A DNA stretch of 64,000 bases from Micromonospora echinaurantiaca (GTDB taxonomy: Bacteria; Actinomycetota; Actinomycetes; Mycobacteriales; Micromonosporaceae). Position numbers and translations under genes: made by a program. The stretch spans positions 1,500,501 through 1,564,500 of the forward strand of contig NZ_LT607750.1 of NCBI RefSeq assembly GCF_900090235.1, read 5' to 3'. Under the pieces are notes generated by a model that had not been told where the DNA came from, did no database searches, and saw only the letters and a list, made by a program, of their open reading frames with translations. Shown here one piece after another: positions 34,530 to 42,902 of the stretch; the first letter of the stretch is position 1; each line of letters opens with the position of its first letter.

Positions 34530-36417
34530 TTATTGACGGGTCGCTGCTGCCTCGCGGCCGAGGCGGGCCCGGGCTCGGGCCATACGAATGGCCGCGGTCA
34601 AGGCCGAGATGTCGTAGGCGCCGTAGTGGCGGCGGCCGTTGATGAAGAACGTCGGGGTGCCGGACACTCCGCTGTTGTCAGCGGAGTCGATGTCGCTGTC
34701 GATGCGGCTGGCATGGGCGTGGCTCATCAGATCGTCGTGGAACCGTTTCTGATCCAGACCGAGTTCGCCGGCGTCTTTGATGAGATCAGTGATGTCCAGG
34801 TTGTCCTGGTGGTCGAGCAACAGGTCGTGCATCTGCCAGAATTTGCCCTGAGCGGCTGCTGCTTCGGCGGCCTCGGCTGCTAGCCGGGCTTGCGGGTGCA
34901 CGTCTGACAGAGGCAGGTGACGCCACACGAAACGCAGGTCGGCGTCGCCCAGCAACTGCCGGACGGCCGGCCGGCCTTCCCGCAGTACGGGCACTGGAAG
35001 TCGCCGTACTGCACCAGCGTCACCGACGCACCGGCTGGGCCGCGGACGTGGTCCTGCTTCTCGTCGACCGCTGGGATGAGGTCGATCAGCTCCGTCACGT
35101 CGCCGAAGAGCGCCCGGATGCGCTTGTCCTGAGGCAACGCGCTAGCGACGCGGAACGCGATCCGGGTCAGCACTGAGGATACGATCGCGGCGCTGAGCAC
35201 CCCGACTTTGGCCTCGGCCAGTTGGTCGCCGGTGAAGGCCAGGCTGGCGATCAGCAGCGACACCGTGAAGCTGACACCGGCGATCGTGCCGCTGCCGAGC
35301 ACGCCCGCCCAGCCCACGGCCGGACGGATGCGCCCGTGTGAGATCCAGGTGAGCCCGGCCGAGGTGCCGATCACGGCGAGCGGCTTGCCGACGACATACC
35401 CGAGCAGCACGCCCCAGGTGACAGGCGACGCGAGCGCCTGGGCCAGGAACGGACCGTCGATGCTGATGCCGGCGTTGGCTAGGCCGAACAGCGGCACGAT
35501 GACGTAGCTGGACCATGGGTGGTAGATGCGCTGAAGGCGGTCGTTGGGCGATAGCGTATTCGCGAGGCCGATCGAAGCCGTACGCGCGAGCGTGGGCGTC
35601 GGCTGCTCACGGAACGACCGGAACAGTCCGCTGACCTTCTCGAGCTCAGCTCGGCCGGGAGAGTAGGCAAACGCGGTCAACCCGATGGCCAGTCCGGCCG
35701 CCACCGGGTCGACTCCGCTGACCAGCAGCGCGCCCCACATCACGATGGCGGCCGGCACGTAGCCCAGCCACGTCGGACGCCGCCTGCGCGGATGGCCAGC
35801 ATGACCGCGAACGCCGCTCCGGCCACCACGATGGGCATCACCGTGATGTCGTCGCTGTAGACCAGGGCGATGACGATGAGTGCGATCAAGTCGTCGACCA
35901 CGAACACGGTGAGCAGGAAGATCCGGACCCGGTCGGGCACGCCCCGGCCGAGCAGTGCCAGCATGCCCAACGCGAGGGCGGTGTCGGTCGACATAGCCAC
36001 GCCCCAGCCGTGCGCGCCCGGCCCGCCGTGGTTGATCCCAGGAAGATCAGTACCGGGATCAGCATGCCGATCACGCCGGCCACGCTGGGCAGCACGAAAC
36101 GTCGCCGGTCGCGTAGGTCGCCCAGGTCGAACTCGCGCCGCGCCTCAAGGCCGACGACAAGGAAGAACAGCGTCATCAAGCCGCTGTTGATCCAGGTCTG
36201 CAGGTCGTGGGAGAGCTCGAGGTGCCCGAGGCGCAGGGACAACTGGGTGCGCCATACGGCTTCGTAGGAGCCGAGGGTCGATGTTGGCCCAGAGCAGTGC
36301 GGCGAGGATGGCAGCCACGAGCACGCCGGCGCTGCCGGACTCAATTCGCAGGAAGGCTCGCAGCGGTGACGCCAGGTTTTGCTTCCAGATCGTTCGGCCG
36401 GTCTTGGTTTCGGTCAC
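34530..36417 (-). pseudogene. nhaA: NhaA Na+/H+ antiporter fused to DsbA-like domain, four frameshifts
   Basis: Five collinear minus-strand pieces together make a full NhaA-thioredoxin fusion: MTETKTGRTIWKQ to about 36275, LQTWINSGLMTLFFLVVGLE to about 36040, VAMSTDTALALG and VFVVDDLIALIVIALVYSDD to about 35770, the second half of the antiporter with VPLFGLANAGI to about 34975, and a DsbA tail. The tail has the CPYC centre and [11 protein letters not shown]. Each join is a one-base shift at a recognisable point. Either the gene is dead or the assembly has errors in this stretch; the nearby IS and MFS relics support real decay. An intact version would exchange Na+ for H+ across the membrane. 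Confidence 0.8.
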
Positions 36418-36509
36418 ACGTCACCTTTCGACGCGCTGGCCGGGCCAGCATGGATAGCTGGATCACGTGCCGCAAGGGGGCACGCGACCCCTCGGTTCAG
36501 TACTGATCG

Positions 36510-36722
36510 CGCCGCCCCAGCTGTGGTCGGCTGCGGAAAGAGCGACGAGGCCCGCCGATGCCTGCAGGGCGCGGGCGACTATCAGTGAGCTCATGGTCGG
36601 GACGACCACGCACCTGATGGACGCGATGGCGAGCCCCGGCGATACCCACGAGGATGATTCGCCTGCGACCGTAGCGGTCGCCCTGGGAGCGCGCCGGCCA
36701 GCAGGATCAGCGCGGCCACTTG
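36510..36722 (-). pseudogene. Fragment of an EmrB/QacA-type MFS drug transporter
   Basis: Across frame changes the minus strand reads VAALILLAGAL, then GDRYGRRRIILVGIAG (motif A of the 14-helix drug/H+ antiporters), then LAIAS and PTMSSLIVARALQASAGL. Only the second to fourth helix region survives. It lies between the broken nhaA gene and osmC. No intact start or C-terminus was found. Confidence 0.55.
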
Positions 36723-36782
36723 GGGCGGAGCGACACCCGCTTGCTGCTCGGCCGTGATCGCCGAGCTGCACGCGGCCTGATC

Positions 36783-37208
36783 TCAGCGCCCGACGAACTC
36801 GGTCCTCACGCTCCATGCGAACTGAATCAGCAGGGTCACCGGGGACCTCTCGGCGATCTCATGCATCACCTTCAAGTCGTCGGGGTCAGGTTCCTCGCTG
36901 AGCGTGATCGTGCGCTGCAGGTAACGCTCTGCGCCTTCCTGCTCGGGTTCGTGGTAGTCGATCTCGACGGTGATGTCGCCGGCGGTGTCGTACTTGTAGT
37001 CGACATACTGCCGCAGCGTCTGAGCAGTGCACGACGCGAGCGCCATCAACAGGTACTCCGTCGGCGTCGGGCCTTCGCCGAGTGCGCCGTTGTGCGGTTC
37101 ATCGGCGACGAACGTGAAGCCGCGGGTGGTCATGTCCGTGCGCCGGCGCTCAGTGGCCGGAAGGACAACTCGAGCGGATGCGACGACACGATCCTGATCG
37201 GTTTCCAT
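36783..37208 (-). CDS. OsmC-family protein with a single cysteine
   Basis: 141 aa from ATG 37208, with AGGAAGG 8 nt upstream; the longer frame to 37310 is rejected for this reason. The OsmC pattern GEGPTPTEYLLMALASCTAQTLRQY is clear, with Cys60 in the peroxidatic position. The second conserved Cys normally seen in a RCPVH-like segment near the C-terminus is Ser here (AERSPVTLLI). OsmC/Ohr proteins reduce organic or other hydroperoxides through a Cys pair. Loss of the second Cys suggests use of an external thiol or a binding role. A perfect GGACT-N4-AGTCC site lies 133 nt upstream. Confidence 0.85.
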   Translation of the reverse strand: METDQDRVVASARVVLPATERRRTDMTTRGFTFVADEPHNGALGEGPTPTEYLLMALASCTAQTLRQYVDYKYDTAGDITVEIDYHEPEQEGAERYLQRTITLSEEPDPDDLKVMHEIAERSPVTLLIQFAWSVRTEFVGR

Positions 37209-37340
37209 CAGCCGCGCCTTCCTGTAGATCCAGTGGTGACGGTCCAGGTGTGCGAGTCCGGCAGCCGAGCCGCAGTCTGAGCGGGGGCTGTGGCCGGGCG
37301 TATCACCCATGACCGAGTACCTCCGCAGGCTAGCTTTCGC

Positions 37341-37354
37341 GGACTCTATAGTCC
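37341..37354. promoter_or_regulatory. Candidate TetR operator GGACT-CTAT-AGTCC (osmC side)
   Basis: Perfect 5-bp inverted arms with a 4-nt spacer, upstream of osmC. Read on the minus strand it contains TATAGA, which could overlap the -10 box of the osmC promoter. It is the same motif as at 38761 and 40160. Confidence 0.6.
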
Positions 37355-37800
37355 AATTGGCTGGTCGCTGCGAGACCTGCTCGGCCGTCGTGACCGTGAC
37401 GACAGGGTGGCCCTAGGTGCAAGCGACAGGCGGATCAGGGCGAGATGCCCAGTCGAACCCGGTTAACGCCAAGCCCCAGGAATGGACTTGCTGGTCCGTT
37501 AAGGCTAGGGCGTGTCGACGTTCGCGCGTCGCCTCGCGCGGCTCGGACGGACCGAAAACCGGACAGCGTGAAGGGAATAGATGTATAGGGATGTAGTTGC
37601 ACTACAAGGCGATCCAACGACGCGAGGAACGCCTCGACGGCAGCTTTCTCGCCGCGGTGAAGACGACCGGCACATACGGTCGGCCAACGTGTCGCGCCAA
37701 GACCCCTCGCACGATGTCGAGGCAGCATTGCTCGAACAGATAGGCGCCGGCATGCCGGCACTGGTGCCCGCGCCGAGCCGGGGTAGGCCGGGCAGCAGCG
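37355..37800. other. Unassigned stretch with a degraded frame
   Basis: No intact gene. It holds a one-mismatch operator-like site at 37484-37497 and a small inverted repeat TGTAGT-TGC-ACTACA at 37592-37606. Broken minus-strand frames here (for example one with FEQCCLDIVRGVLARHVG) look like remnants but were not identified. Base composition is locally more AT-rich than the surroundings. Confidence 0.45.
37484..37497. promoter_or_regulatory. Operator-like site, one mismatch (GGACT-TGCT-GGTCC)
   Basis: Matches the GGACT-N4-AGTCC repeat except for one base in the right arm. No gene start is close. It may be a decayed or accessory copy. Confidence 0.3.
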
Positions 37801-37932
37801 CGGCTTGGCGCTCAAGACCTAGAGGATCCTCCGCCACCGGGATCGATGCTGCTGGCGATGGTTACGGAGGCATTCGGCGAGGTGGTTCAGGGTTCGGCTG
37901 GACAGCGGGATCGTGGCGGGGTGAGACAGCAT
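37800..37932 (-). pseudogene. N-terminal relic of an IS5-like transposase
   Basis: From an ATG at 37932 the minus strand reads MLSHPATIPLSSRTLNHLAE then a basic stretch ending RSRWRR, close to the N-terminus of actinobacterial DDE (IS5-like) transposases. A stop follows at 37819; one frame further on, GLERQAALL fits the next part of such proteins. Everything after that is unrecognisable. It lies just behind the TetR stop codon. Family placement is from memory of the sequence pattern. Confidence 0.45.
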
Positions 37933-37998
37933 GGCGAGGCTACAGGTCGGGGCATCGGATCTTGGTTCAACTGCTGCCTTACCTGGAGCGCCGCGCTC

Positions 37999-38718
37999 TC
38001 ATCGATCTCCGGGCTGCTCGCACCCGACGCGAGCAGTCTGATCACGACTAAGGGGCCCAATTACCGGGGTCGGCTCACCGGACGGCTCCACGAGGAACGA
38101 TTTGACGTGTTCCAGCGCCATGTCCAGAGCAACTTCCATGGGTGCGACGTTGTGCGCGGCGTTCGCCAGCAAGTAGCCGCCTTGCAAAGCCGCCATCAAT
38201 CCCGTGGCCAACTTCTCCGGGTCGGCGTCCTGGCGCAGTGCACCGCTGTCCCGCATCCGGTGCAGGCCATCACTGATCAGCTTCTCCCATGCCGCAAACG
38301 TCTCCGACAGAGACGATCGAGCCTGCTCATCTTGATCGGACAGCTCGAGAGCCATCGACCCGAGGCCGCACCCGTACTTGCCGTTGTTCAGCGAGTTGGC
38401 CTGAACCAGGGCGTCACGCCACCGGACCAGCCCTGAGAACGACCTCAGTCGTTCGAGCCCTGCACGCTCACGCTGAAGCACAAGCGCGCCTCGATATTTG
38501 ACCAACGCGCGCACGAGCTCCTGCTTGTCGGCGAAGTGGTGGTAGAGCTGAGACTTGCTCGTCTGGCTTGCCTTGCGGACGTCGTCAAGGGTCGTCGCGT
38601 TCACTCCGCGCACGAACATCAGCCGGTTCGCTGCCTCGAGGATCCGCTCTCGCGTCGCGATGCCCCGCTTACTGATCCTCCGCTGATTCGGAGGCGCAGC
38701 CACCTGCTCGTCGCTCAT
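37999..38718 (-). CDS. TetR-family transcriptional regulator, likely local stress regulator
   Basis: 239 aa. The N-terminal HTH (about 18-65) reads TRERILEAANRLMFVRGVNATTLDDVRKAS with recognition helix region SKSQLYHHFADK. The C-terminal ligand domain has a GCGLGSMALEL segment (C117), the place where related TetR proteins show a conserved GC(P/x)xGSxxxE motif; the Cys is a candidate redox or electrophile sensor (inference). A second Cys lies near the C-terminus. A perfect GGACT-N4-AGTCC site sits 43 nt before the start, consistent with autorepression, and the same repeat precedes neighbouring oxidative-stress genes. Confidence 0.9.
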   Translation of the reverse strand: MSDEQVAAPPNQRRISKRGIATRERILEAANRLMFVRGVNATTLDDVRKASQTSKSQLYHHFADKQELVRALVKYRGALVLQRERAGLERLRSFSGLVRWRDALVQANSLNNGKYGCGLGSMALELSDQDEQARSSLSETFAAWEKLISDGLHRMRDSGALRQDADPEKLATGLMAALQGGYLLANAAHNVAPMEVALDMALEHVKSFLVEPSGEPTPVIGPLSRDQTARVGCEQPGDR

Positions 38719-38760
38719 CTGTCAAGTGTATCCAGCGCACCAGATATCCCAGGAAGAATG

Positions 38761-38774
38761 GGACTTCAGAGTCC
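38761..38774. promoter_or_regulatory. Candidate TetR operator GGACT-TCAG-AGTCC (autoregulatory)
   Basis: Perfect inverted arms, 43 nt upstream of the TetR start codon, where self-repression is expected for this family. Confidence 0.65.
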
Positions 38775-38882
38775 ATCCGGCGCCATGTCGCGTTCGCGCG
38801 ACGGTGAAGGACGAACGCATCCGCCGCCGGCTTAGCGAGCTGTGCCACCACCGCTAGATCATCGATCGGACGAGCCTTTGCG

Positions 38883-38896
38883 GGACTATCCGGTCC
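38883..38896. promoter_or_regulatory. Operator-like site, one mismatch (GGACT-ATCC-GGTCC)
   Basis: Second, weaker copy of the repeat 165 nt upstream of the TetR start. It could be an auxiliary site for the autoregulated promoter. Confidence 0.35.
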
Positions 38897-39012
38897 TAGC
38901 TGAAACGAGTGCTGGTCAGGAGTTGCTCGGCCACCTGTCGTGAGCGGTCCGCCGGAGAGAGCCGCACCCATCCGGCCGACTCCTCGTCCGGGCCGACCAC
39001 CTCGGCCCCGGG

Positions 39013-39043
39013 CCGGCGCGCGGACCCGGGGTCCGCGCGCCGG
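39013..39043. terminator. Strong hairpin after msrBA
   Basis: Inverted repeat with left arm CCGGCGCGCGGACC and right arm GGTCCGCGCGCCGG (14 bp) around a 3-nt loop, 5 nt beyond the msrBA stop codon. No T tract. Confidence 0.75.
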
Positions 39044-39048
39044 AGGTG

Positions 39049-40044
39049 TCAGGCAGTCGCCCGCTTCGGAAGCTTCCACCCAGGGCGAGGGAAGTGGCAG
39101 GTGTAGCCGTTGGGGTAGGTCTGCAGGTAGTTCTGGTGCTCGGGCTCGGCCTCCCAGAAGTCGCCCGCCGCGGTGACCTCGGTGACGACCTTGCCGGGCC
39201 ACAGCCCCGAGGCGTCGACGTCCGCGATCGTGTCCTCGGCGACCCGCTTCTGCTCGTCGTTGGTGTAGAAGATCGCCGAGCGGTAGCTGGTGCCGATGTC
39301 GTTGCCCTGACGGTTCTTCGTCGAGGGGTCGTGGATCTGGAAGAAGAACTCGAGCAATGCGCGGAAGTCGGTCTTCTCGGTGTCGTAAACGACCTCGATG
39401 GACTCCGCGTGGGTGCCGTGGTTACGGTAGGTGGCGTTCGGGACGTCGCCGCCGCTGTAGCCGACGCGCGTCGACACGACGCCGGGCTGGCGGCGGAACA
39501 ACTCCTCCATGCCCCAGAAACAGCCGCCGGCGAGGATCGCCTTTTCGGTGGTCAAGTCGTCTCCTAGCTTGTCGTCGGTGCCGGAGTTGGTGTCACTCGT
39601 GAACAGGGTGCGGTACTCGCCGTACCCCGCGTTCTCCAGGTCGTCGAGGTGGATGAACCGCAACGACGCGGAGTTGATGCAGTAGCGCAGTCCACCCTTG
39701 TCGGGAGGACCGTCGTCGAAGACATGGCCGAGGTGACTGTCCCCGTGCAGCGAGCGGGCCTCGATCCGGATCATCCCGTGGCTGGAGTCTTCGCGCTCGA
39801 CCACGTTCGCCTCGGCGATCGGCTTCGTGAAGCTCGGCCAGCCGGAGTTGCTGTCGTACTTGTCGACCGATGCGAACAGCGGCTCGCCGGACACGACGTC
39901 GACGTAGATGCCGGGCTCGTGGTTGTCCCAGTAGGCGTTGGCGAACGGACGCTCGGTGCCGTCCTGCTGGGTCACGCGGTACTGCTCCGGGTCGAGCCGC
40001 GAAACGGCTTCCTGGTTCTTGCGGTACTGGGTCTGCTCAGACAC
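39049..40044 (-). CDS. Bifunctional methionine sulfoxide reductase MsrB-MsrA
   Basis: 331 aa from GTG 40044, with GGGAG just upstream; the frame to 40224 lacks family similarity. The MsrB domain comes first (about 5-145; [17 protein letters not shown], catalytic C122 in [11 protein letters not shown]; the zinc CxxC pairs are absent). After a short linker, MsrA follows (about 165-331; catalytic C175 in [14 protein letters not shown], and C316 near the end as a likely resolving residue). It repairs R- and S-methionine sulfoxide in one chain, using thioredoxin. A perfect operator-like repeat lies 116 nt upstream and includes TATAGT on the coding strand. Confidence 0.93.
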   Translation of the reverse strand: MSEQTQYRKNQEAVSRLDPEQYRVTQQDGTERPFANAYWDNHEPGIYVDVVSGEPLFASVDKYDSNSGWPSFTKPIAEANVVEREDSSHGMIRIEARSLHGDSHLGHVFDDGPPDKGGLRYCINSASLRFIHLDDLENAGYGEYRTLFTSDTNSGTDDKLGDDLTTEKAILAGGCFWGMEELFRRQPGVVSTRVGYSGGDVPNATYRNHGTHAESIEVVYDTEKTDFRALLEFFFQIHDPSTKNRQGNDIGTSYRSAIFYTNDEQKRVAEDTIADVDASGLWPGKVVTEVTAAGDFWEAEPEHQNYLQTYPNGYTCHFPRPGWKLPKRATA

Positions 40045-40159
40045 AGCTCTCCCTTCACGGCCTTTCGACGCGAAGCTGCGGAACCAGGCGAAGCGCGCCT
40101 GGACGCGCACATACAGGCGTCCTCCGGGTCGGTAGTATTCCCGCAGCCTCACCTTGGAC

Positions 40160-40173
40160 GGACTATACAGTCC
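40160..40173. promoter_or_regulatory. Candidate TetR operator GGACT-ATAC-AGTCC (msrBA)
   Basis: Perfect inverted arms. On the msrBA coding strand it reads GGACTGTATAGTCC, including TG then TATAGT, which fits an extended -10 box, so binding would block the promoter. Confidence 0.65.
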
Positions 40174-40269
40174 AGATGGGTTGGCCCGAAATGTCGGACG
40201 ATTGCCCTCCTTTCCTGGCTTCAACTGTGGATACGTACGGCAACAGTAGCGCCCGCTTGATCCAATAGT

Positions 40270-40283
40270 GGACTTGACAGACC
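40270..40283. promoter_or_regulatory. Operator-like site, one mismatch (GGACT-TGAC-AGACC)
   Basis: 245 nt upstream of the quinone reductase gene and 97 nt from the msrBA site. Only the fourth-last base differs from the perfect repeat. Confidence 0.4.
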
Positions 40284-40527
40284 AGTTTTGTCGCGACTAG
40301 GTTCGGGGCGTGCCGCCGACTGGGTGCCTCGGCTAGGGAGGAGCTGTCCGACTTGCCCGCCGGCGCCGAGGTCGACGGACGTCTCGCCACTCCCGGCGAC
40401 ACCCTCGCGCCCCAACCGCCACCGATCAACGGGGTGAGGCGCCGAGGCCTGGGGCGCAAATGCTAGGGAAACGGAAATTTGCTCCTCGTGACAGCGCAGG
40501 CGAGGACCGGATACAAGGAGGTGCCGG

Positions 40528-41445
40528 ATGAAGGCGATTGTGGTGACAGACGAGGCCGCGGGAACGGCCGGGATGGCGCTGGTGGAGCGGCCTGAGCCGG
40601 AACCGGCGATCAACGACGTCGTCGTTCAGGTCCACGCGTCGGGATTCGTCCCGACTGAGACGGCGTGGCCCTCGACCTGGACCGATCGCCTCGGCCGTGA
40701 CCGGACGCCGTCGATTCCCGGGCACGAGCTGGCCGGAGTGGTCACCGCTCTCGGATATGGCACGACGGGACTGTCGGTGGGGCAGCGGGTGTTCGGCCTC
40801 ACGGACTGGACCCGCGACGGCACCCTGGCGGAGTATGTGGCCGTCGAGGCGCGCAACCTCGCGCCGCTGCCCGGCGACGTCGACTTCACGGTGGGCGCGA
40901 GCCTGCCGATCTCCGGCCTGACCGCCTGGCAGGGACTGTTCGAGCACGGCCGCCTTCAGGCGGGGCAGAGCGTCCTCGTGCACGGAGCGGCCGGCGCAGT
41001 CGGTTCGACGGTGACGCAGCTCGCACGTGAGTTCGGCGCCTACGTCGTCGGCACCGGGCGCGCTGCCGACCGTCAGAAGGCGCTCGACTTCGGCGCGCAG
41101 GAGTTCGTCGACCTCGACAACGACGTCCTCGAAGCCGTCGGTGGAGTCGACCTGGTCTTCGATGTCATCGGCGGCGACATCGGGAAGCGATCCGCGGGCC
41201 TGATTCGAGCCGGAGGAACCCTGGTGTCCGTCGTCGGGCCGCCCGAGGCGCGGCCCGCGGGCGGCCTGGCGATCGATTTCGTCGTGACGCCCGATCGCGC
41301 CCAACTGAATGAAATCGTCCGGCGGGTGCGGGACGGGCGACTGCGGACGAACATCGGCAACGTCGCGACCCTCGACGACGCCGTCGCCGCTCTCAATCCG
41401 ACCGAGCGGATCACCGGGAAGACGATCATCCGCGCTCGTCCGTAA
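40528..41445 (+). CDS. NADP-dependent quinone oxidoreductase (zinc-free MDR family)
   Basis: 305 aa; AAGGAGG 5 nt before the ATG fixes the start. The medium-chain reductase pattern is present: GHELAGVVTALG, VGQRVFGL, then the nucleotide loop VHGAAGAVGSTVTQLA and GGVDLVFDVIGG. Zinc-binding residues of alcohol dehydrogenases are lacking, so it belongs with quinone oxidoreductases (QorA-like). It would reduce quinones or reactive alkenals with NADPH, a common defence against electrophiles. Its leader carries an imperfect copy of the GGACT-N4-AGTCC repeat. Confidence 0.9.
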   Translation: MKAIVVTDEAAGTAGMALVERPEPEPAINDVVVQVHASGFVPTETAWPSTWTDRLGRDRTPSIPGHELAGVVTALGYGTTGLSVGQRVFGLTDWTRDGTLAEYVAVEARNLAPLPGDVDFTVGASLPISGLTAWQGLFEHGRLQAGQSVLVHGAAGAVGSTVTQLAREFGAYVVGTGRAADRQKALDFGAQEFVDLDNDVLEAVGGVDLVFDVIGGDIGKRSAGLIRAGGTLVSVVGPPEARPAGGLAIDFVVTPDRAQLNEIVRRVRDGRLRTNIGNVATLDDAVAALNPTERITGKTIIRARP

Positions 41446-41578
41446 GGAATCGGGGACAGCGAACGGGGTGCCCTTCCTGCCGTCGGGCAAGTCGAGCTGG
41501 ATGACCGGCGCCATCGCCGACGCCATGGCCGGCGGCAACTGACCCTCGGGGACGGAGCACCGGGGTCACTGCGGCGGG
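41446..41578. other. Spacer with short unassigned frame
   Basis: The plus strand ends an open frame GKSSWMTGAIADAMAGGN then stop at 41541; no start or family could be given. It may be the tail of a lost gene. Confidence 0.3.
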
Positions 41579-41608
41579 GCTGCGGACGCACCCGTACGCG
41601 TCCGCAGC
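41579..41608. terminator. Hairpin with 11-bp stem
   Basis: GCTGCGGACGC and GCGTCCGCAGC flank an 8-nt loop. It lies 134 nt after the quinone reductase stop and is followed by a threefold CCCGCAG repeat to about 41622. Confidence 0.55.
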
Positions 41609-41769
41609 CCGCAGCCCGCAGCCACCGGGGAACCACCCGCAACCGCGGCGAGACCGTGGCTCGGCCGGCCCGAGAGCCCGGCGGACACGTACTCTGGCAG
41701 CATCCGCAGGTCGGTCACCTCGAGGAGCTCGTCGCCCGCGGCATCGGCGGCTCGGTCCATCGGCCAAGT

Positions 41770-41958
41770 TCACCCTCCCGGCGACCAGTGCGGCCCGTTC
41801 GGCGCGTCCTCGACGACGCCCCCGGCCGCCGCCAGCCCGTTCAGCAGAGAGTCGACCGTCGCGTGGTCCTTGCGCCCTGGCCAACTGGCGCTGCTCCAGC
41901 GTGACGTCGACGAGCTTGCCGAGCGCATCCCGGGCCTCGTCGCCTGCGCCCACCTAGC
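41770..41958 (-). pseudogene. C-terminal fragment of cysteinyl-tRNA synthetase-like gene
   Basis: Two minus-strand pieces joined by one frame change read EARDALGKLVDVTLEQRQLA and then KDHATVDSLLNGLAAAGGVV followed by EDAPNGPHWSPGG and stop. This is the ending of CysS proteins (the RKxKDxxxADxLRDxLxxxGVxxEDTPxGPxW segment). The catalytic and anticodon-binding parts are absent. It is probably a relic of a duplicated cysS, or of a stand-alone CysS-C-terminal-domain gene. Confidence 0.6.
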
Positions 41959-42040
41959 CTTCACACGATGTCCCCCGGCCGTTGGGGACGCCTGAACCCT
42001 TCCTCAGCGATCGGCGCGTGTTCAGACGCGACGCGCGTGT

Positions 42041-42451
42041 TCAATGCTCATGCCCGGCTGCGCGCGACGGAGGGAATGCCGGGTCTAGAACGTCGGCATA
42101 TTCCGGATGAGCATCGACGAATGCTGTCGCGAACGGACACGTCACGGTAGCGGTCTTCCCTTGCAGGCGCAGCTCGTCGAGGACGCCGCCGATGAGCCTG
42201 GCGGCGACTCCCTTCCCCCGGAACTCGGGGAGCACGGATGTCGCCAACAGGATGACGCGGCTGCCGACCTCGTTGTAGACGAGCCCAGCGGCTGTCCGGT
42301 CCCCAATCGTGGCCTCGTAGATGCCGCGCGCGCTGTTGTTGGTGATGACGAGGTCTTCCGCGTCGGGCGCGGTGGCTCCCGACAGGTTCGAGCCACCCGA
42401 ATCCTGTTCGGCACTGGTCAACGTGATCATGTCCTCGGCGGTGTTCGCCAT
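42041..42451 (-). CDS. Small GNAT N-acetyltransferase (YjdJ-like)
   Basis: 136 aa; AGGAGACAAC precedes the ATG. The acetyl-CoA loop is VLPEFRGKGVAARLIGGVLDEL. Following it, VTCPFATAFVDAHPEYADVL is typical of the short YjdJ-type (DUF1794-like) acetyltransferases of about 100 aa. An extra N-terminal stretch of about 30 aa (Thr/Ser/Gly-rich) precedes the domain. Substrate unknown. Confidence 0.85.
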   Translation of the reverse strand: MANTAEDMITLTSAEQDSGGSNLSGATAPDAEDLVITNNSARGIYEATIGDRTAAGLVYNEVGSRVILLATSVLPEFRGKGVAARLIGGVLDELRLQGKTATVTCPFATAFVDAHPEYADVLDPAFPPSRAAGHEH

Positions 42452-42606
42452 GTTGTCTCCTGAATCTCGCGTCGGGTCAGCGACCTGGGGTGTGCCCAGT
42501 CAGGTCGGATGAAGTGGCAGGAGGATCCCGCCTCGGGCTATCGGTTGGTCGACGTCGGAGACGTTGGCATCATCTGGTTCGCCCCCATTTGCCGGAATCT
42601 CGGTGT

Positions 42607-42900
42607 TCACGCGTTGGGCACCGGAAGGCTGACGACGAGCGATCCACGCAGGTCGACCAGGGCCCGGCCGGTCGTGCGCACCAGGCGCATGACGACGTCC
42701 TCGCAGCCGGGACATCGGGCGACGAGGCCGGGCGCTCGGTCGAACACGCGCATCGCGGCCAGCGGACGGGTCATCCGGCAGCCGGCGCAGGTGAGCTCGG
42801 CAACGGTGAGGTCGGTCCCGATGATCTCGCCGAGCGGTCCGGCAAGGGCGTTACCGTCCACCCAGGGTGCGTCGTCTGCTCCGATGTTGGTGGTCGACAT
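42607..42900 (-). CDS. DUF6510-type small zinc-ribbon protein
   Basis: 97 aa. ATG 42900 has GGAGG 6 nt upstream. ATG 42906 overlaps the reductase stop by 4 nt but has the same GGAGG directly against it. Two CxxC pairs (LTCAGCRMT and ARCPGCEDV) form a probable zinc ribbon. The surrounding DGNALAGPLGEIIGTD and LVRTTGRALVDLRGSL match a small actinobacterial family (DUF6510) commonly encoded beside molybdopterin oxidoreductases and their flavin reductases. Likely a small accessory protein. Confidence 0.75.
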   Translation of the reverse strand: MSTTNIGADDAPWVDGNALAGPLGEIIGTDLTVAELTCAGCRMTRPLAAMRVFDRAPGLVARCPGCEDVVMRLVRTTGRALVDLRGSLVVSLPVPNA

Positions 42901-42902
42901 GG

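Larger units (their letters stand above)
38719..39012. other. Gene-free interval between tetR and msrBA terminator
   Basis: About 290 nt with no intact gene. It carries the tetR operator at 38761, a weaker copy at 38883, and on the minus strand near 38898-39010 a short reading frame ending LTSTRFS that may be the tail of a lost gene. Confidence 0.5.
40045..40527. other. Divergent regulatory region msrBA / quinone reductase
   Basis: 483 nt without a gene. It holds one perfect and one near-perfect copy of the GGACT-N4-AGTCC repeat, 110 nt apart, and at its right end AAGGAGG before the oxidoreductase ATG. Reading frames here have no family features. Confidence 0.6.

Noticed and set aside
40160..40283. 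Possibility that the GGACT repeats are transcription terminators
   Set aside because: Arms are only 5 bp with a 4-nt spacer, and they lie upstream of genes, once overlapping a -10-like sequence; operator use fits better.
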